Shown: positions 1 through 7,927 of the stretch, in pieces
Layout of the letters: each line of letters opens with the position of its first letter
Position numbering within the stretch: the first letter of the stretch is position 1
NCBI GenBank assembly: GCA_036794395.1
Contig: DAIRGS010000090.1
Coordinates: 1 to 23,354 of the forward strand
DNA: 23,354 bases
DNA from: DASXMX01 sp036794395
GTDB lineage: Bacteria; Planctomycetota; Phycisphaerae; Tepidisphaerales; Tepidisphaeraceae
Reading direction: 5' to 3'
Translations under genes and position numbers: made by a program
The notes under the pieces: model-generated
The model's input: only the letters and a program-made list of their open reading frames with translations
What the model was told of the DNA's origin: nothing
Database searches by the model: none

Positions 1-290
1 GCGGACGGCAGCACAAAGTGACCAGCGGCGACACGATCCTCATCGATCGCCTGCTCACCGGCGACGAAAAGTCGGTCGCCTTCGATCGCGTTTTACTGGT
101 CGGTGGCGAAGGCGAACCCAAGATCGGCACGCCTCACGTCGGTGGTGCCACGGTCGTCGCCGACGTTTTGGGCGCGGCCAAGGGCCCGAAAGTGCGCACC
201 GTAAAGTACAAACGCCGCAAAGGCTTTCATAAGACGATCGGCCATCGCCAGAAGTACACCAGCGTCCGCGTGACCGCGATCAACGTTTAA
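1..290 (+). CDS. rplU: 50S ribosomal protein L21, 5'-truncated by the window edge
   Basis: L21 binds 23S rRNA in the large ribosomal subunit. The reading frame is open from position 3 and reads GRQHKVTSGDTILIDRL, which matches the N-terminal GRQYKV...GDTI signature of the family, so the true start lies upstream of the window. The GTG at 18 is an internal valine and not the start. The C-terminal half has the typical KVRTVKYKRRKGFHKTIGHRQ basic RNA-binding stretch, and the protein ends ...VRVTAINV, close to where L21 normally stops. The usual downstream partner rpmA (L27) is absent: sequence antisense to a surface-protein gene begins within a few bases of the stop codon. Identity is secure; the neighbourhood is suspicious (see findings). 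Confidence 0.93.
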   Translation, partial: GRQHKVTSGDTILIDRLLTGDEKSVAFDRVLLVGGEGEPKIGTPHVGGATVVADVLGAAKGPKVRTVKYKRRKGFHKTIGHRQKYTSVRVTAINV

Positions 291-2375
291 GTTGAAGTAG
301 AGCGTCGCGGTGTTTGGGGCGCCGGTGCCGCCGCCATCGTTGCTCGAATCACCGCCGGCCGAGTCATCCCAGACCGAGGTGAATATGATCGGATTGGGTA
401 CGGTTCCCGTCGCGTTGAGTGTTCCGGTCACCGAAATCGTCGAGCCATTTGGCATCTTGACGACTTGGCCGGGAACAACTGTCAGGGTCGTTCCCGAAGG
501 AACGCCCAGGCTTGAAGACAGTTCGACCGGGAGGCCCGCGAAATTCCAAGTGCGATCTCCCGGGAGCGTGCCGGAAGTCATGTAGACTTCGTTGGACCCA
601 TTGTTGACCGCGCGAAGCCCTGAAAGAGTGAGGGATGAGGCGAGGTCGGTTGTAAAGGCGGCTTGGACAACGCCGTTCACCGTTACCTGGTCGAGCGCTG
701 AGTTGCTATTAGAAAAGGCAACGCCCACGCCATCGCCGTTGAGAATTCGCGTGTTCGAAATCGTGGGAGAACTTCCCGCTATATTAATAGACGGCCTCCG
801 CCAGTTCGGGTCGCCGGGGTTGTTGAGGTTGCCGGCGTACTTGCGGCCGACAGCGTTCCGTTTACCGTGAATAGCTGACCCGTCGCCATCTTGACAACCA
901 CGCCCGGATCAAGCGTCAGCGTCAATCCCGCCGGAACCGTCATGCTCGCATTGAGCATGTATGGCATGTTGGTCACGTTCCACTCGCGGTTGGCCGGGAT
1001 GGTGCCGCCATCCAGATAGAACGCATCAATGCCGTTGCCCGACTCGGTCAGATTGGATAGCGCGGGATTGCTGGCCAGATCCATCGAAAACGGGACGCCA
1101 CCATGGGCTGAGTTCTCGACGTCCACATGATCGAGGGTTCCCGTCGCGACATTCTGAATTCGAATACCGGTCACGTCGCCATTGAGCACCCGAACGTTTT
1201 GGAGGTGCGCCGTGGTGTGATCCAGGAGTAATGAATTTCGGAGCCAGTTTGTATCGCCCGGGGTGTTGAGGTTGCCGGCGTAATCGATCAACACATTTTG
1301 CAAAACCGACGCATCCGAACCGGCAAGCAGATTGATCGCCTGCCAATCGCCAGTTGCCGGTGTCTGGGGACCCGCGTGAAACGTGTCTCCAAACACGCTC
1401 TGGTCGCGACGAGAAGTAAACGTAATCGGCGCGAGCGTGGTGCCGGCGGCGGAAAGTGTTCCATTGATTGTGAAGAGTTGGCCGCTGGTCAGCTTCACCA
1501 CGGCGCCGGGATCAATTTTCAGTATCACGTTTTGGGGAACCACCACATTTCCGCCAAGCACATAGGGCAGGGTCGTCAGGTTCCATTCGCGATCGCCCGG
1601 CAGGGTGCCCCCATCGATCACCACCGCTTCGAAACCGTTACCCGATGAAGTGATATTTGTCAGCGCCGGGTTACTTGAGAAGTCCATCGAGAACGGAATG
1701 CCGCCGTGCGCCGATCCTTCGACATCGACATTGGTCAGAACCGGATTCGAACCATTCTGAATTCGGATCGCGGTGACATCGCTGTTCAGCACCTGAATAT
1801 TTTGAAACTGCGCCGCGCTACTGTCGATAACGACGGCTGTGCGAAGCCAGTTGGTATCGCCTGGGTTGTTGGCATTGCCGGCGTACTCGATTTTCACATT
1901 CTGAAAAATTGACGAGCTCGACCCCGACAGAAGACTAAATGTCTGCCAATCGCCCGCACGAGGGGTTACCATTGCCGGCATCCACCACATCGCCGACCGA
2001 CTCATCATGGGTCGATGTGAAAATGATCGGCTGAGCCGCGCTGCCCTGAGCCAGGATCGTTCCATGGGCGGTAATGCTTTGTTGGAGCGCCGTCTTGATC
2101 ACGGTGCCCGGATCGATCGTCAACGTGACGCCATCGTTAATCGTCACCGACCCGGTGACGTTGATGGTTCCCGACCAGTGTGCGTTCTGGGTGATCGTGC
2201 CAGAGACCGGCGTGACCGCCAGCATCAACCGCTGCTCGAGGGATTCAATCGGCCGGCTGTCGCGCGAGGCACGGATGGGCCGGCGGCTCCATGACCGCGA
2301 TTCCGTGCGCGACGAGGCTGAAGCGCTTGGCGCGCCGCTCGCCGTCGATCTCCACGCTCCCGCGCGCACTGCCAT
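291..2375 (-). pseudogene. Broken surface beta-helix repeat protein with planctomycete N-terminal motif
   Basis: Three minus-strand open frames belong to one gene. The first (2375 down to about 1963) carries RPIESLEQRLMLA at about residues 41-53, the LEQR/LEPR-type motif found near the N-terminus of many planctomycete exported proteins, then a TITQNAHWSGTINVTGSVTI stretch typical of parallel beta-helix proteins. The second (about 1962 to 842) holds modules of about 201 residues, with landmarks YAGN.N.PGDTNWLR, SAHGG.PFSMD, GT.P..REWN and PG.VVK...GQLFT.NGTLSAA. The third (about 841 to 291) starts YAGNLNNPGDPNWRR and ends near TLYFNLN. Removing one base from the GGGG run at 1962-1965 joins frames one and two. 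A missing 160-bp segment near 840 explains the second break. The frame then runs antisense into L21, so the real C-terminus is absent. The start at 2375 is uncertain. It is probably exported and structural or adhesive. It could be intact in the organism if the breaks are assembly errors. Confidence 0.7.
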
Positions 2376-2458
2376 GGTTTACAACTCGAAATGACCCAAT
2401 CGTTCTAGCCCTAGCCTGCCGACTTTGATGTGCAACTCTCTGAGCCCGAGGCGGAGAA

Positions 2459-2488
2459 TTGAGCATCCCCTGCGGTTCGGATTATACT
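2459..2488 (+). promoter_or_regulatory. Candidate promoter for the LuxR-type gene
   Basis: TTGAGC at 2459-2464 and TATACT at 2483-2488 are separated by 18 bases and lie in the gap between the divergently oriented surface-protein gene and the regulator. The -10 matches the sigma-70 consensus at five of six positions, the -35 at four. It would leave an untranslated leader of about 150 bases. No other promoter-like pair stands out in 2376-2645. Confidence 0.3.
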
Positions 2489-2645
2489 AACAACCTTCGG
2501 AACGTCACCACAAAAGCAGCTGGTAAATCACCGCGATGCGGCGAGTTTCCACTGTTTTTCGATTACCGCAATCCCCCAAACTTAGGGGATGTGCGGACTT
2601 GGCAATCTGGGAAGCCAATCTGATAAGACTGAAAGGCAGTTTTCC

Positions 2646-3521
2646 ATGCTGGGTTCGCAGCGTTTGAGATTGCGGGAACATCGCGAGGCGGCGGAATTGC
2701 TCGGTGAAGTCATCGAGCTCGGTAGTGACGCCGCCGTCTGGCGACCCCATTTCCTCCGCGGGATGAGCAAATTGCTGGGCGCGCAGGTGGTGCTTTCGCT
2801 CGATTGCGAGGGAGCATTTCCCGGCAGTCAGCCGCGTCTGGTTTCGCCGCTGGATCTGGGCTGGGAATCAGTTGAAACACGAAATCGGTTCTATCAGTAT
2901 TTCACGCAGGGCGACGTCAAATCCGACCCCGCGGCGGTCGCGCTTTTCGCGCAAATGCAGCGAACACGATTCTCCACCACCTGCCGACGGGATCTGGTGG
3001 ATGACCAGGCCTGGTACGGCTCCCCCACCGTTTACGAGGCGCGCCGCTCGGGCAACGTGGACGACTTCGTCTGCTCGTGCGTGGCGTTGGCGCCAGGTCT
3101 GTTGCACGGCTTTATCGTCTACCGCGGCTGGGGTGAACAGCCCTTCGAAACCCGCCAGCGTAGACTTGCACGATTCGCCCACGTGCTGCTGCTGCGCGCG
3201 CTCCAGGCGCGGGCATCCGATCGCGGCGTTATGATGAACGTCGCAGAGCTTTCGCCGCGCCTTCGCCAGACGCTCGAACTTCTAGTAGCCGGCGATGGAA
3301 TGAAACAGATCGCCATGAAGTTGGGAATCAGCCATCACACTGTGAACGATTACATCAAAGCACTATATAAGCGCGCGGAGGTGAGCAGCCGGGCGGAGCT
3401 GGTCAACCAACTCCGCGCCCGCCCCGCATCGCGCCTGGCGTTGCCGCCGGTGTTCGAGTTGGCGATGGCAATACAGGGTCGGTCGGCCAATGATCATTCA
3501 CCGATCGCGTCGACGGAGTAA
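2646..3521 (+). CDS. LuxR/FixJ-type HTH transcriptional regulator
   Basis: A 291-residue DNA-binding regulator. The C-terminal LuxR-type helix-turn-helix covers about residues 202-257: LSPRLRQTLELL, then DGMKQIAMKLGISHHTVNDYIKALYKR, with the expected K-IA--L-IS-HTV pattern for the recognition helix. The N-terminal 200 residues have no receiver-domain signature (no DD...K pattern) and resemble a GAF-like or autoinducer-type sensor of unknown ligand. I chose ATG 2646 because GAAAGGCAG precedes it; an in-frame ATG at 2589 would add 19 residues and lacks a clear ribosome binding site. It sits alone between the divergent surface-protein gene and the MoxR operon, with more than 300 bases to the latter, so it could regulate either. 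Its target cannot be read from the sequence. Confidence 0.85.
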   Translation: MLGSQRLRLREHREAAELLGEVIELGSDAAVWRPHFLRGMSKLLGAQVVLSLDCEGAFPGSQPRLVSPLDLGWESVETRNRFYQYFTQGDVKSDPAAVALFAQMQRTRFSTTCRRDLVDDQAWYGSPTVYEARRSGNVDDFVCSCVALAPGLLHGFIVYRGWGEQPFETRQRRLARFAHVLLLRALQARASDRGVMMNVAELSPRLRQTLELLVAGDGMKQIAMKLGISHHTVNDYIKALYKRAEVSSRAELVNQLRARPASRLALPPVFELAMAIQGRSANDHSPIASTE

Positions 3522-3828
3522 CACAGAGCCAGCTTTTCCAGCTCAGTTAGAACGTTACGTCCGCTCGAAGCGGGCGAGAACTCGCAGTCAGCCGAATCGA
3601 CCAACTAACCCGAACTGATACTCCAATTGCGGATTCACTGTTTCTGTCGTCCAATACAGTTGCCGAACGTCTGGACTTCAGCGGTGCTGAACCTCGTGAC
3701 TAAGAGGTCGGATGACTCGGAAAAGTTAGAAAAGGTTTGCCTTACCGTTCGCACTTGGGCAGAATGAAATGACAAATGGCGGTGGATGCTCATCAAGCGG
3801 GGGCACCCAATACCTTAAGGGACACAAA
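3522..3828. other. Intergenic region upstream of the MoxR operon
   Basis: This 307-base stretch has no convincing gene. It should contain the operon promoter, but I see no -35/-10 pair good enough to call. An in-frame upstream ATG at 3769 exists, but a better start for MoxR follows at 3829. No strong terminator hairpin with a T-tract is visible after the LuxR-type gene. Confidence 0.5.
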
Positions 3829-4848
3829 ATGAACGGACAGCCCAGCACGGATTGGCCAGACGCCAGTGAGGTCCGCGAGCGTGTTCAGCAGTTTGGGACG
3901 CAAGTTCAGGAGATTCGCCAGAGTCTTCATCAAGTTGTTGTCGGGCAGGATCAGACGATCGATCTTCTGTTGACCTGCGCACTGACGGGGTCCCACGCAC
4001 TTCTTTTGGGAGTCCCCGGCCTGGCCAAGACACTTATGGTCAAGGCGCTGGCCGCGGCCTTTCGTTGGAAGTTCGCACGGGTGCAGTTCACTCCCGACTT
4101 AATGCCCTCTGATATTACCGGATACGAATTGCTCGGACGGGACGAGCAGAGCGGCGCGCCGCGCATGACTTTTCGACCCGGACCTGTTTTCGCGAACCTT
4201 TTGCTGGCCGACGAAATTAATCGTGCTGCGCCAAAGACGCAGTCGGCGCTGCTGGAAGCGATGGCCGAGCAGCACGTGACGGTCGGCGGGCAGACGCATG
4301 GGATGGAAGATCCATTTTTGGTCGTGGCCACACAGAACCCAATCGAGCAGGAAGGCACCTATCCCCTGCCCGAAGCGCAACTCGACCGATTCATGATGGA
4401 AATTCACATCGACTATCCAACGCCGCAGCAAGAGGAAGAGATTGTGATGAAGACAAGCGGCGCGGCGCCGCGATTGGCCGAGCCGAAGATGGATCGCGAA
4501 GCGTTTATCGCGCTGCGTGACCTGGTGTGGTCTGCACCGATCCCACAAAGCGTGGCGGCATATGCAGTGCGGCTGTGCGGTTCGAGCCGCCCCGCCGACT
4601 CTCGTGCAGGGCGATTTGTGAAAGATTACGTCGAGTGGGGAGCGGGCCCCCGCGGGTCGCAGAATCTCGTGCGGGCCGCAAAAGCCAAAGCGCTGATCGA
4701 GGGGCGAACCGCGCCGACGATGGAAGACGTTGCGGCGCTGGCATTGCCGATTCTGCGTCATCGCGTATTGCTAAACCACCGCGCGGTGGGAGACGCGATC
4801 ACCTCGGAACAAGTGGTGAGTAAGCTCCTGGCGGAAGTTCCGCGATAA
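3829..4848 (+). CDS. MoxR-family AAA+ ATPase
   Basis: MoxR ATPases are chaperone-like AAA+ proteins that act on von Willebrand factor A partners encoded next to them. The 339-residue product shows Walker A GVPGLAKT at residues 61-68, the GxPGxAKT form typical of MoxR, Walker B LLADEINRA with D128-E129, and the sensor-1 stretch VVATQNPIEQEGTYPLPEAQLDRF. The lid domain follows (about residues 215-339) with SRAGRFVKDYVEWGAGPRGSQNL. ATG 3829 is preceded by AAGGGA at a good distance; the upstream ATG 3769 would add 20 residues without family support. It is the first gene of the operon, 36 bases before the DUF58 gene, an order conserved in many bacteria. It probably acts in the cytoplasm on the vWA/DUF58 proteins encoded downstream. 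Confidence 0.95.
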   Translation: MNGQPSTDWPDASEVRERVQQFGTQVQEIRQSLHQVVVGQDQTIDLLLTCALTGSHALLLGVPGLAKTLMVKALAAAFRWKFARVQFTPDLMPSDITGYELLGRDEQSGAPRMTFRPGPVFANLLLADEINRAAPKTQSALLEAMAEQHVTVGGQTHGMEDPFLVVATQNPIEQEGTYPLPEAQLDRFMMEIHIDYPTPQQEEEIVMKTSGAAPRLAEPKMDREAFIALRDLVWSAPIPQSVAAYAVRLCGSSRPADSRAGRFVKDYVEWGAGPRGSQNLVRAAKAKALIEGRTAPTMEDVAALALPILRHRVLLNHRAVGDAITSEQVVSKLLAEVPR

Positions 4849-4884
4849 TGCAGTCGTGGCGGGTCGATCGAAAGGCAAACTTTC

Positions 4885-5799
4885 ATGTCCACGCAAACGG
4901 CACGAGCAAGAAGTAAGTTCCTGGACCTGCGATCGCTCGGTGCGCTGGCGCACATGCGCTTTGCCACGCGCCATCAGATCGAGGGTACATACAGCGGACG
5001 CCACCGATCGCGTCAGAAAGGGGGCGCCGGCGAGTTCGTGGATTTTCGAGAGTACTCGGCCGGTGAGGACCTGCGACGCCTGGATTGGAAAGTGCTGGCG
5101 CGAACCGGACGTGGATACATTCGGCTGTTTGAAGACGAGACGAATCTGGTTTGCACACTGGCGGTCGATGCAAGCGGCTCCATGGATTTTAGAGGTCGGG
5201 ACAAACACGCGGAATCGAAGCTTCAATACACGCAATACCTGCTGACCGCCCTTTCCCACATCATCAGCACCCAGCAGGATCAAGTCGGGCTGGCTGTTAT
5301 CGCCGAGGGCCTTCAGGACGTTTTTCCGCCTGGGAGGGCATCAGGGCACATGGCACGCGTGCAGGAGGTGATCGAATCGCTTACGACCCGGCCGACGTCA
5401 CGATTGGCCGATGGATTGCGGGACTTGTTTGTACGAACATCCGGTCGGGGCGTGCTGATGATCGCCAGCGATTTCCTGGTCGACGATTTGCCGGAGGTCT
5501 TCGCCGCATTGAGGCTGTTTCGGCATCGGAGATGGGAAGTCGTGGTTCTTCACATAATTCATCCGGAGGAAGAGCAACTCCCCGAAGGGATCGCATTCAG
5601 GTTTGAAGGACTGGAAAACGACGGAGTGGTGGATTGTTCGCCAACGGACTTGCGGAAGACTTACGCCGAGCGATTTGCCGCTCACTGCGCGGCAGTGCGT
5701 CAGCTTGCCCTGGCGATTGGATGCGACTATCGGCGAATTTCAACGGCGGTCTCATACCTGAAGGCGCTGAGCGGGTTCCTGGTGGAACGCGCAGGCTAA
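4885..5799 (+). CDS. DUF58 domain protein (vWA-like MoxR partner)
   Basis: A 304-residue protein with the DUF58 hallmark EFVDFREYSAGEDLRRLDWK at about residues 50-70 and a metal-ion-dependent adhesion (MIDAS) motif DASGSM at residues 95-100 inside a vWA-like fold. No transmembrane segment is evident, so it is likely cytoplasmic or peripheral. AAAGGC sits just upstream of ATG 4885. The MoxR-DUF58 pair is a recurrent unit in which the ATPase is thought to remodel or load the vWA-like partner. The last bases lie nine nucleotides before the BatA-like gene, consistent with co-translation. The biochemical role in planctomycetes is not established. Confidence 0.92.
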   Translation: MSTQTARARSKFLDLRSLGALAHMRFATRHQIEGTYSGRHRSRQKGGAGEFVDFREYSAGEDLRRLDWKVLARTGRGYIRLFEDETNLVCTLAVDASGSMDFRGRDKHAESKLQYTQYLLTALSHIISTQQDQVGLAVIAEGLQDVFPPGRASGHMARVQEVIESLTTRPTSRLADGLRDLFVRTSGRGVLMIASDFLVDDLPEVFAALRLFRHRRWEVVVLHIIHPEEEQLPEGIAFRFEGLENDGVVDCSPTDLRKTYAERFAAHCAAVRQLALAIGCDYRRISTAVSYLKALSGFLVERAG

Positions 5800-5808
5800 T
5801 GGGGTGCC

Positions 5809-7911
5809 ATGACGCTTGTTCATCCATGGGCATTGATTGCGGGAATTGCGGTGATTGCACCGCCGCTGATTCATTGGCTCACCCGACCCCGCCCGGTGCG
5901 AATCCCACTGTCGACGATCCGCTTTGTGCGGGAAGCTGTTAAACAGCGCCGGGCGCGCTATCGATTACGCGATTATCTGGTACTAGCGCTGCGCGTTTTG
6001 GCGGTTATTGCGTTGGTTGCGGCGTTTACACGTCCGTTGTTTGGACCACGCCCGCTGGTGGTCGAAGAGGCCTCGGGAAACACCGATCGCATTGTGCTGG
6101 TCGACCAAAGCCTGGGGATGGCGGCCACCTCGCACTCTGTCCGCACCTTTGATCGGGCTCGCGCCATCGCGGCGAAATACTTAACATTTTCGGAAGACAG
6201 TCGCGCCAATCTCATTCTCGCAGGCGCGAAGGCTCGCGCAGCGTCCGAACGACTGACCGGTAATTTCGAATCCCTGCGGGACGAACTGGCCGCGGCACAT
6301 CCGCTCCCTCAACGGCTGGATGTCGCCGCCGCGATTAACCGATGTGCCGAAGTATTTGCCACTGGGGCCCCAAGTCGGCGGCGCGAACTGGTGATTATCA
6401 GCAATTTTCAGCGCTCCAACTGGGCGGCGGTCGATTTCTCGCCGTTGCCTAAAGATACCAAAATCCAAATTGAGTCCGTTGCCCCTTCTCCCGCGCCGGC
6501 CAATCTGGGCATCCTCAAACTCGCGGCACAATCTCGGGCCGAATCCGGACGCGAGACGCGGTTGGATGTGGAGATTGGGAATTACTCGGAAACATCACGC
6601 GATGTGAATGTTGAGTTGCGCCTTGGGAACGTCACGAGTTCTTTGCATGGCACATGCGGCGCTGGCACGAGCACGACACTGTCTGGCGCGCTGGTGCCAA
6701 AGGATACAGGATGGCAGGCGGGGGAAGCACGGCTCGTAGGCGTGGAGGATGCGCTGGAGGCCGATAATGTTCGATCGTTCGCGCTGGAGGTACGACCCCG
6801 CCCTGTCTATGCAATGATCACACGAGAGCCTGCTCGGCCGCAGCCAACGTCGACGCACTTTCTTCAAATCGCGCTTGCGCCGGTAGGATTGAAGCCGAAT
6901 GACGGGGGCAGCGCGGAACAGGAGGGCGTAAAACGAATTCAGGCAGATGATCTGGATCGTGATGTTCTGGCAGGCGCCGACCTGATTCTGGTCGATCATC
7001 CGGGAAAGATATCCCAGCAGGCCGCGGGATTGCTTGCCGCGTTGGCGCGACGGGGCCGGCCCATCTTGTATATGGCATCCGAACCGATTGATGCGACGAA
7101 CCTGCGGCTACTGGCGCAGGCGGCGGGATCGGATCTGAAAATGCCGGTCGAGTTTGTGCCGCCGCCAGCGAACGCGCCGCGCCGAGATTTGTTCCTGACC
7201 GAGTACCGCCGGAATGAATCGCCCTTCGCGACATTTGGTGAAATGCTGCCCGCGGCTCTTGCGCCACTCCGCTTCGGGGGTGGACTTTCCTCGCGAAACC
7301 TATCGCAGGGCCTGGCGGATGATGTTCTGGCAAGCTATTCCGATCGATCGGCATGTCTTGTCGTTTCGTCAATTGGCGCGGGATCACTGGCGGTATTGAA
7401 TGCCGACTTGAATCAATCGAATCTTGTGGGATCGCCGGCATTTGTGCCCTTGCTAACGGAGCTGGTCGATCGCTTGCTGGGTCGCCGGGGAAATAGCGTA
7501 GCACTCAGCGGCGAACCATTTGCGGCATATCTACCCCCCGAAGCCGGCGCGGCGGCGGGACTCACGATTGCCGGCTCGAGCCCTTCTGAACAATCCAATG
7601 GTCAGATTATTGATGACGCGAATTCCGCTGTGTGGCAATGGAGTGCCGCCGGCCCGCCCGGTGTTTATCAGGTGAAGCGCGAAGCGAAAACGGTATTTGC
7701 CGTTGCCACGGCCGCTCCCGGGCAGGTGAGTGATCTCACTTCCCTTGATATGGAAGTGCTCAAAGGGCGCTTAGCCGGCGAGAGATCCCTTGCGGTTCAG
7801 GCGGGAACGGAAGCGGCGCAGAGCCACGATGACACCTGGGCGTGGATATTGGTTGCGTGCGCGATGTTATTGTTGTCGGAAGTGATCGTGCTGGGCTGGC
7901 TTAGAACATAA
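5809..7911 (+). CDS. BatA-like membrane protein with degenerate vWA domain
   Basis: A 700-residue inner-membrane protein. Residues 1-80 form the BatA N-terminal module: a hydrophobic start (LVHPWALIAGIAVIAPPLIHWL), a basic loop (RPRPVRIPLSTIRFVREAVKQRRARYRLRDY) and a second membrane helix (about 57-73). The following vWA-like segment has DQSLGM at residues 99-104 in place of DxSxS, so the MIDAS site is probably non-functional. A long periplasmic part follows, with a CARDB-like beta region and a glutamine-amidotransferase-like fold (DLILVDHPGKISQQAAGLLAAL). The C-terminus is a membrane helix at about residues 677-697. It sits between DUF58 and a second vWA membrane protein, as in Bat-type operons. 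The domain boundaries after residue 200 are estimates. Confidence 0.87.
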   Translation: MTLVHPWALIAGIAVIAPPLIHWLTRPRPVRIPLSTIRFVREAVKQRRARYRLRDYLVLALRVLAVIALVAAFTRPLFGPRPLVVEEASGNTDRIVLVDQSLGMAATSHSVRTFDRARAIAAKYLTFSEDSRANLILAGAKARAASERLTGNFESLRDELAAAHPLPQRLDVAAAINRCAEVFATGAPSRRRELVIISNFQRSNWAAVDFSPLPKDTKIQIESVAPSPAPANLGILKLAAQSRAESGRETRLDVEIGNYSETSRDVNVELRLGNVTSSLHGTCGAGTSTTLSGALVPKDTGWQAGEARLVGVEDALEADNVRSFALEVRPRPVYAMITREPARPQPTSTHFLQIALAPVGLKPNDGGSAEQEGVKRIQADDLDRDVLAGADLILVDHPGKISQQAAGLLAALARRGRPILYMASEPIDATNLRLLAQAAGSDLKMPVEFVPPPANAPRRDLFLTEYRRNESPFATFGEMLPAALAPLRFGGGLSSRNLSQGLADDVLASYSDRSACLVVSSIGAGSLAVLNADLNQSNLVGSPAFVPLLTELVDRLLGRRGNSVALSGEPFAAYLPPEAGAAAGLTIAGSSPSEQSNGQIIDDANSAVWQWSAAGPPGVYQVKREAKTVFAVATAAPGQVSDLTSLDMEVLKGRLAGERSLAVQAGTEAAQSHDDTWAWILVACAMLLLSEVIVLGWLRT

Positions 7912-7927
7912 ATCGCGGAGATTCGGT

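Noticed and set aside
93..290. Extension of the beta-helix frame into the L21 gene on the opposite strand
   Set aside because: The final stretch is exactly antisense to a conserved ribosomal protein gene and has no beta-helix character, so it is read-through after the gene's real 3' part is lost.
2589..2645. Upstream ATG for the LuxR-type regulator
   Set aside because: No ribosome binding site precedes it, and the added 19 residues have no family character; ATG 2646 has a better site.
3737..3766. TTGCCT and AGAATG as the operon promoter
   Set aside because: The -10 matches the consensus poorly, so the pair cannot be distinguished from chance.
4099..4761. 220-residue minus-strand open frame opposite the MoxR gene
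   Set aside because: The plus strand encodes a clearly conserved AAA+ ATPase; the antisense frame has no recognisable domain and is a GC-rich shadow.
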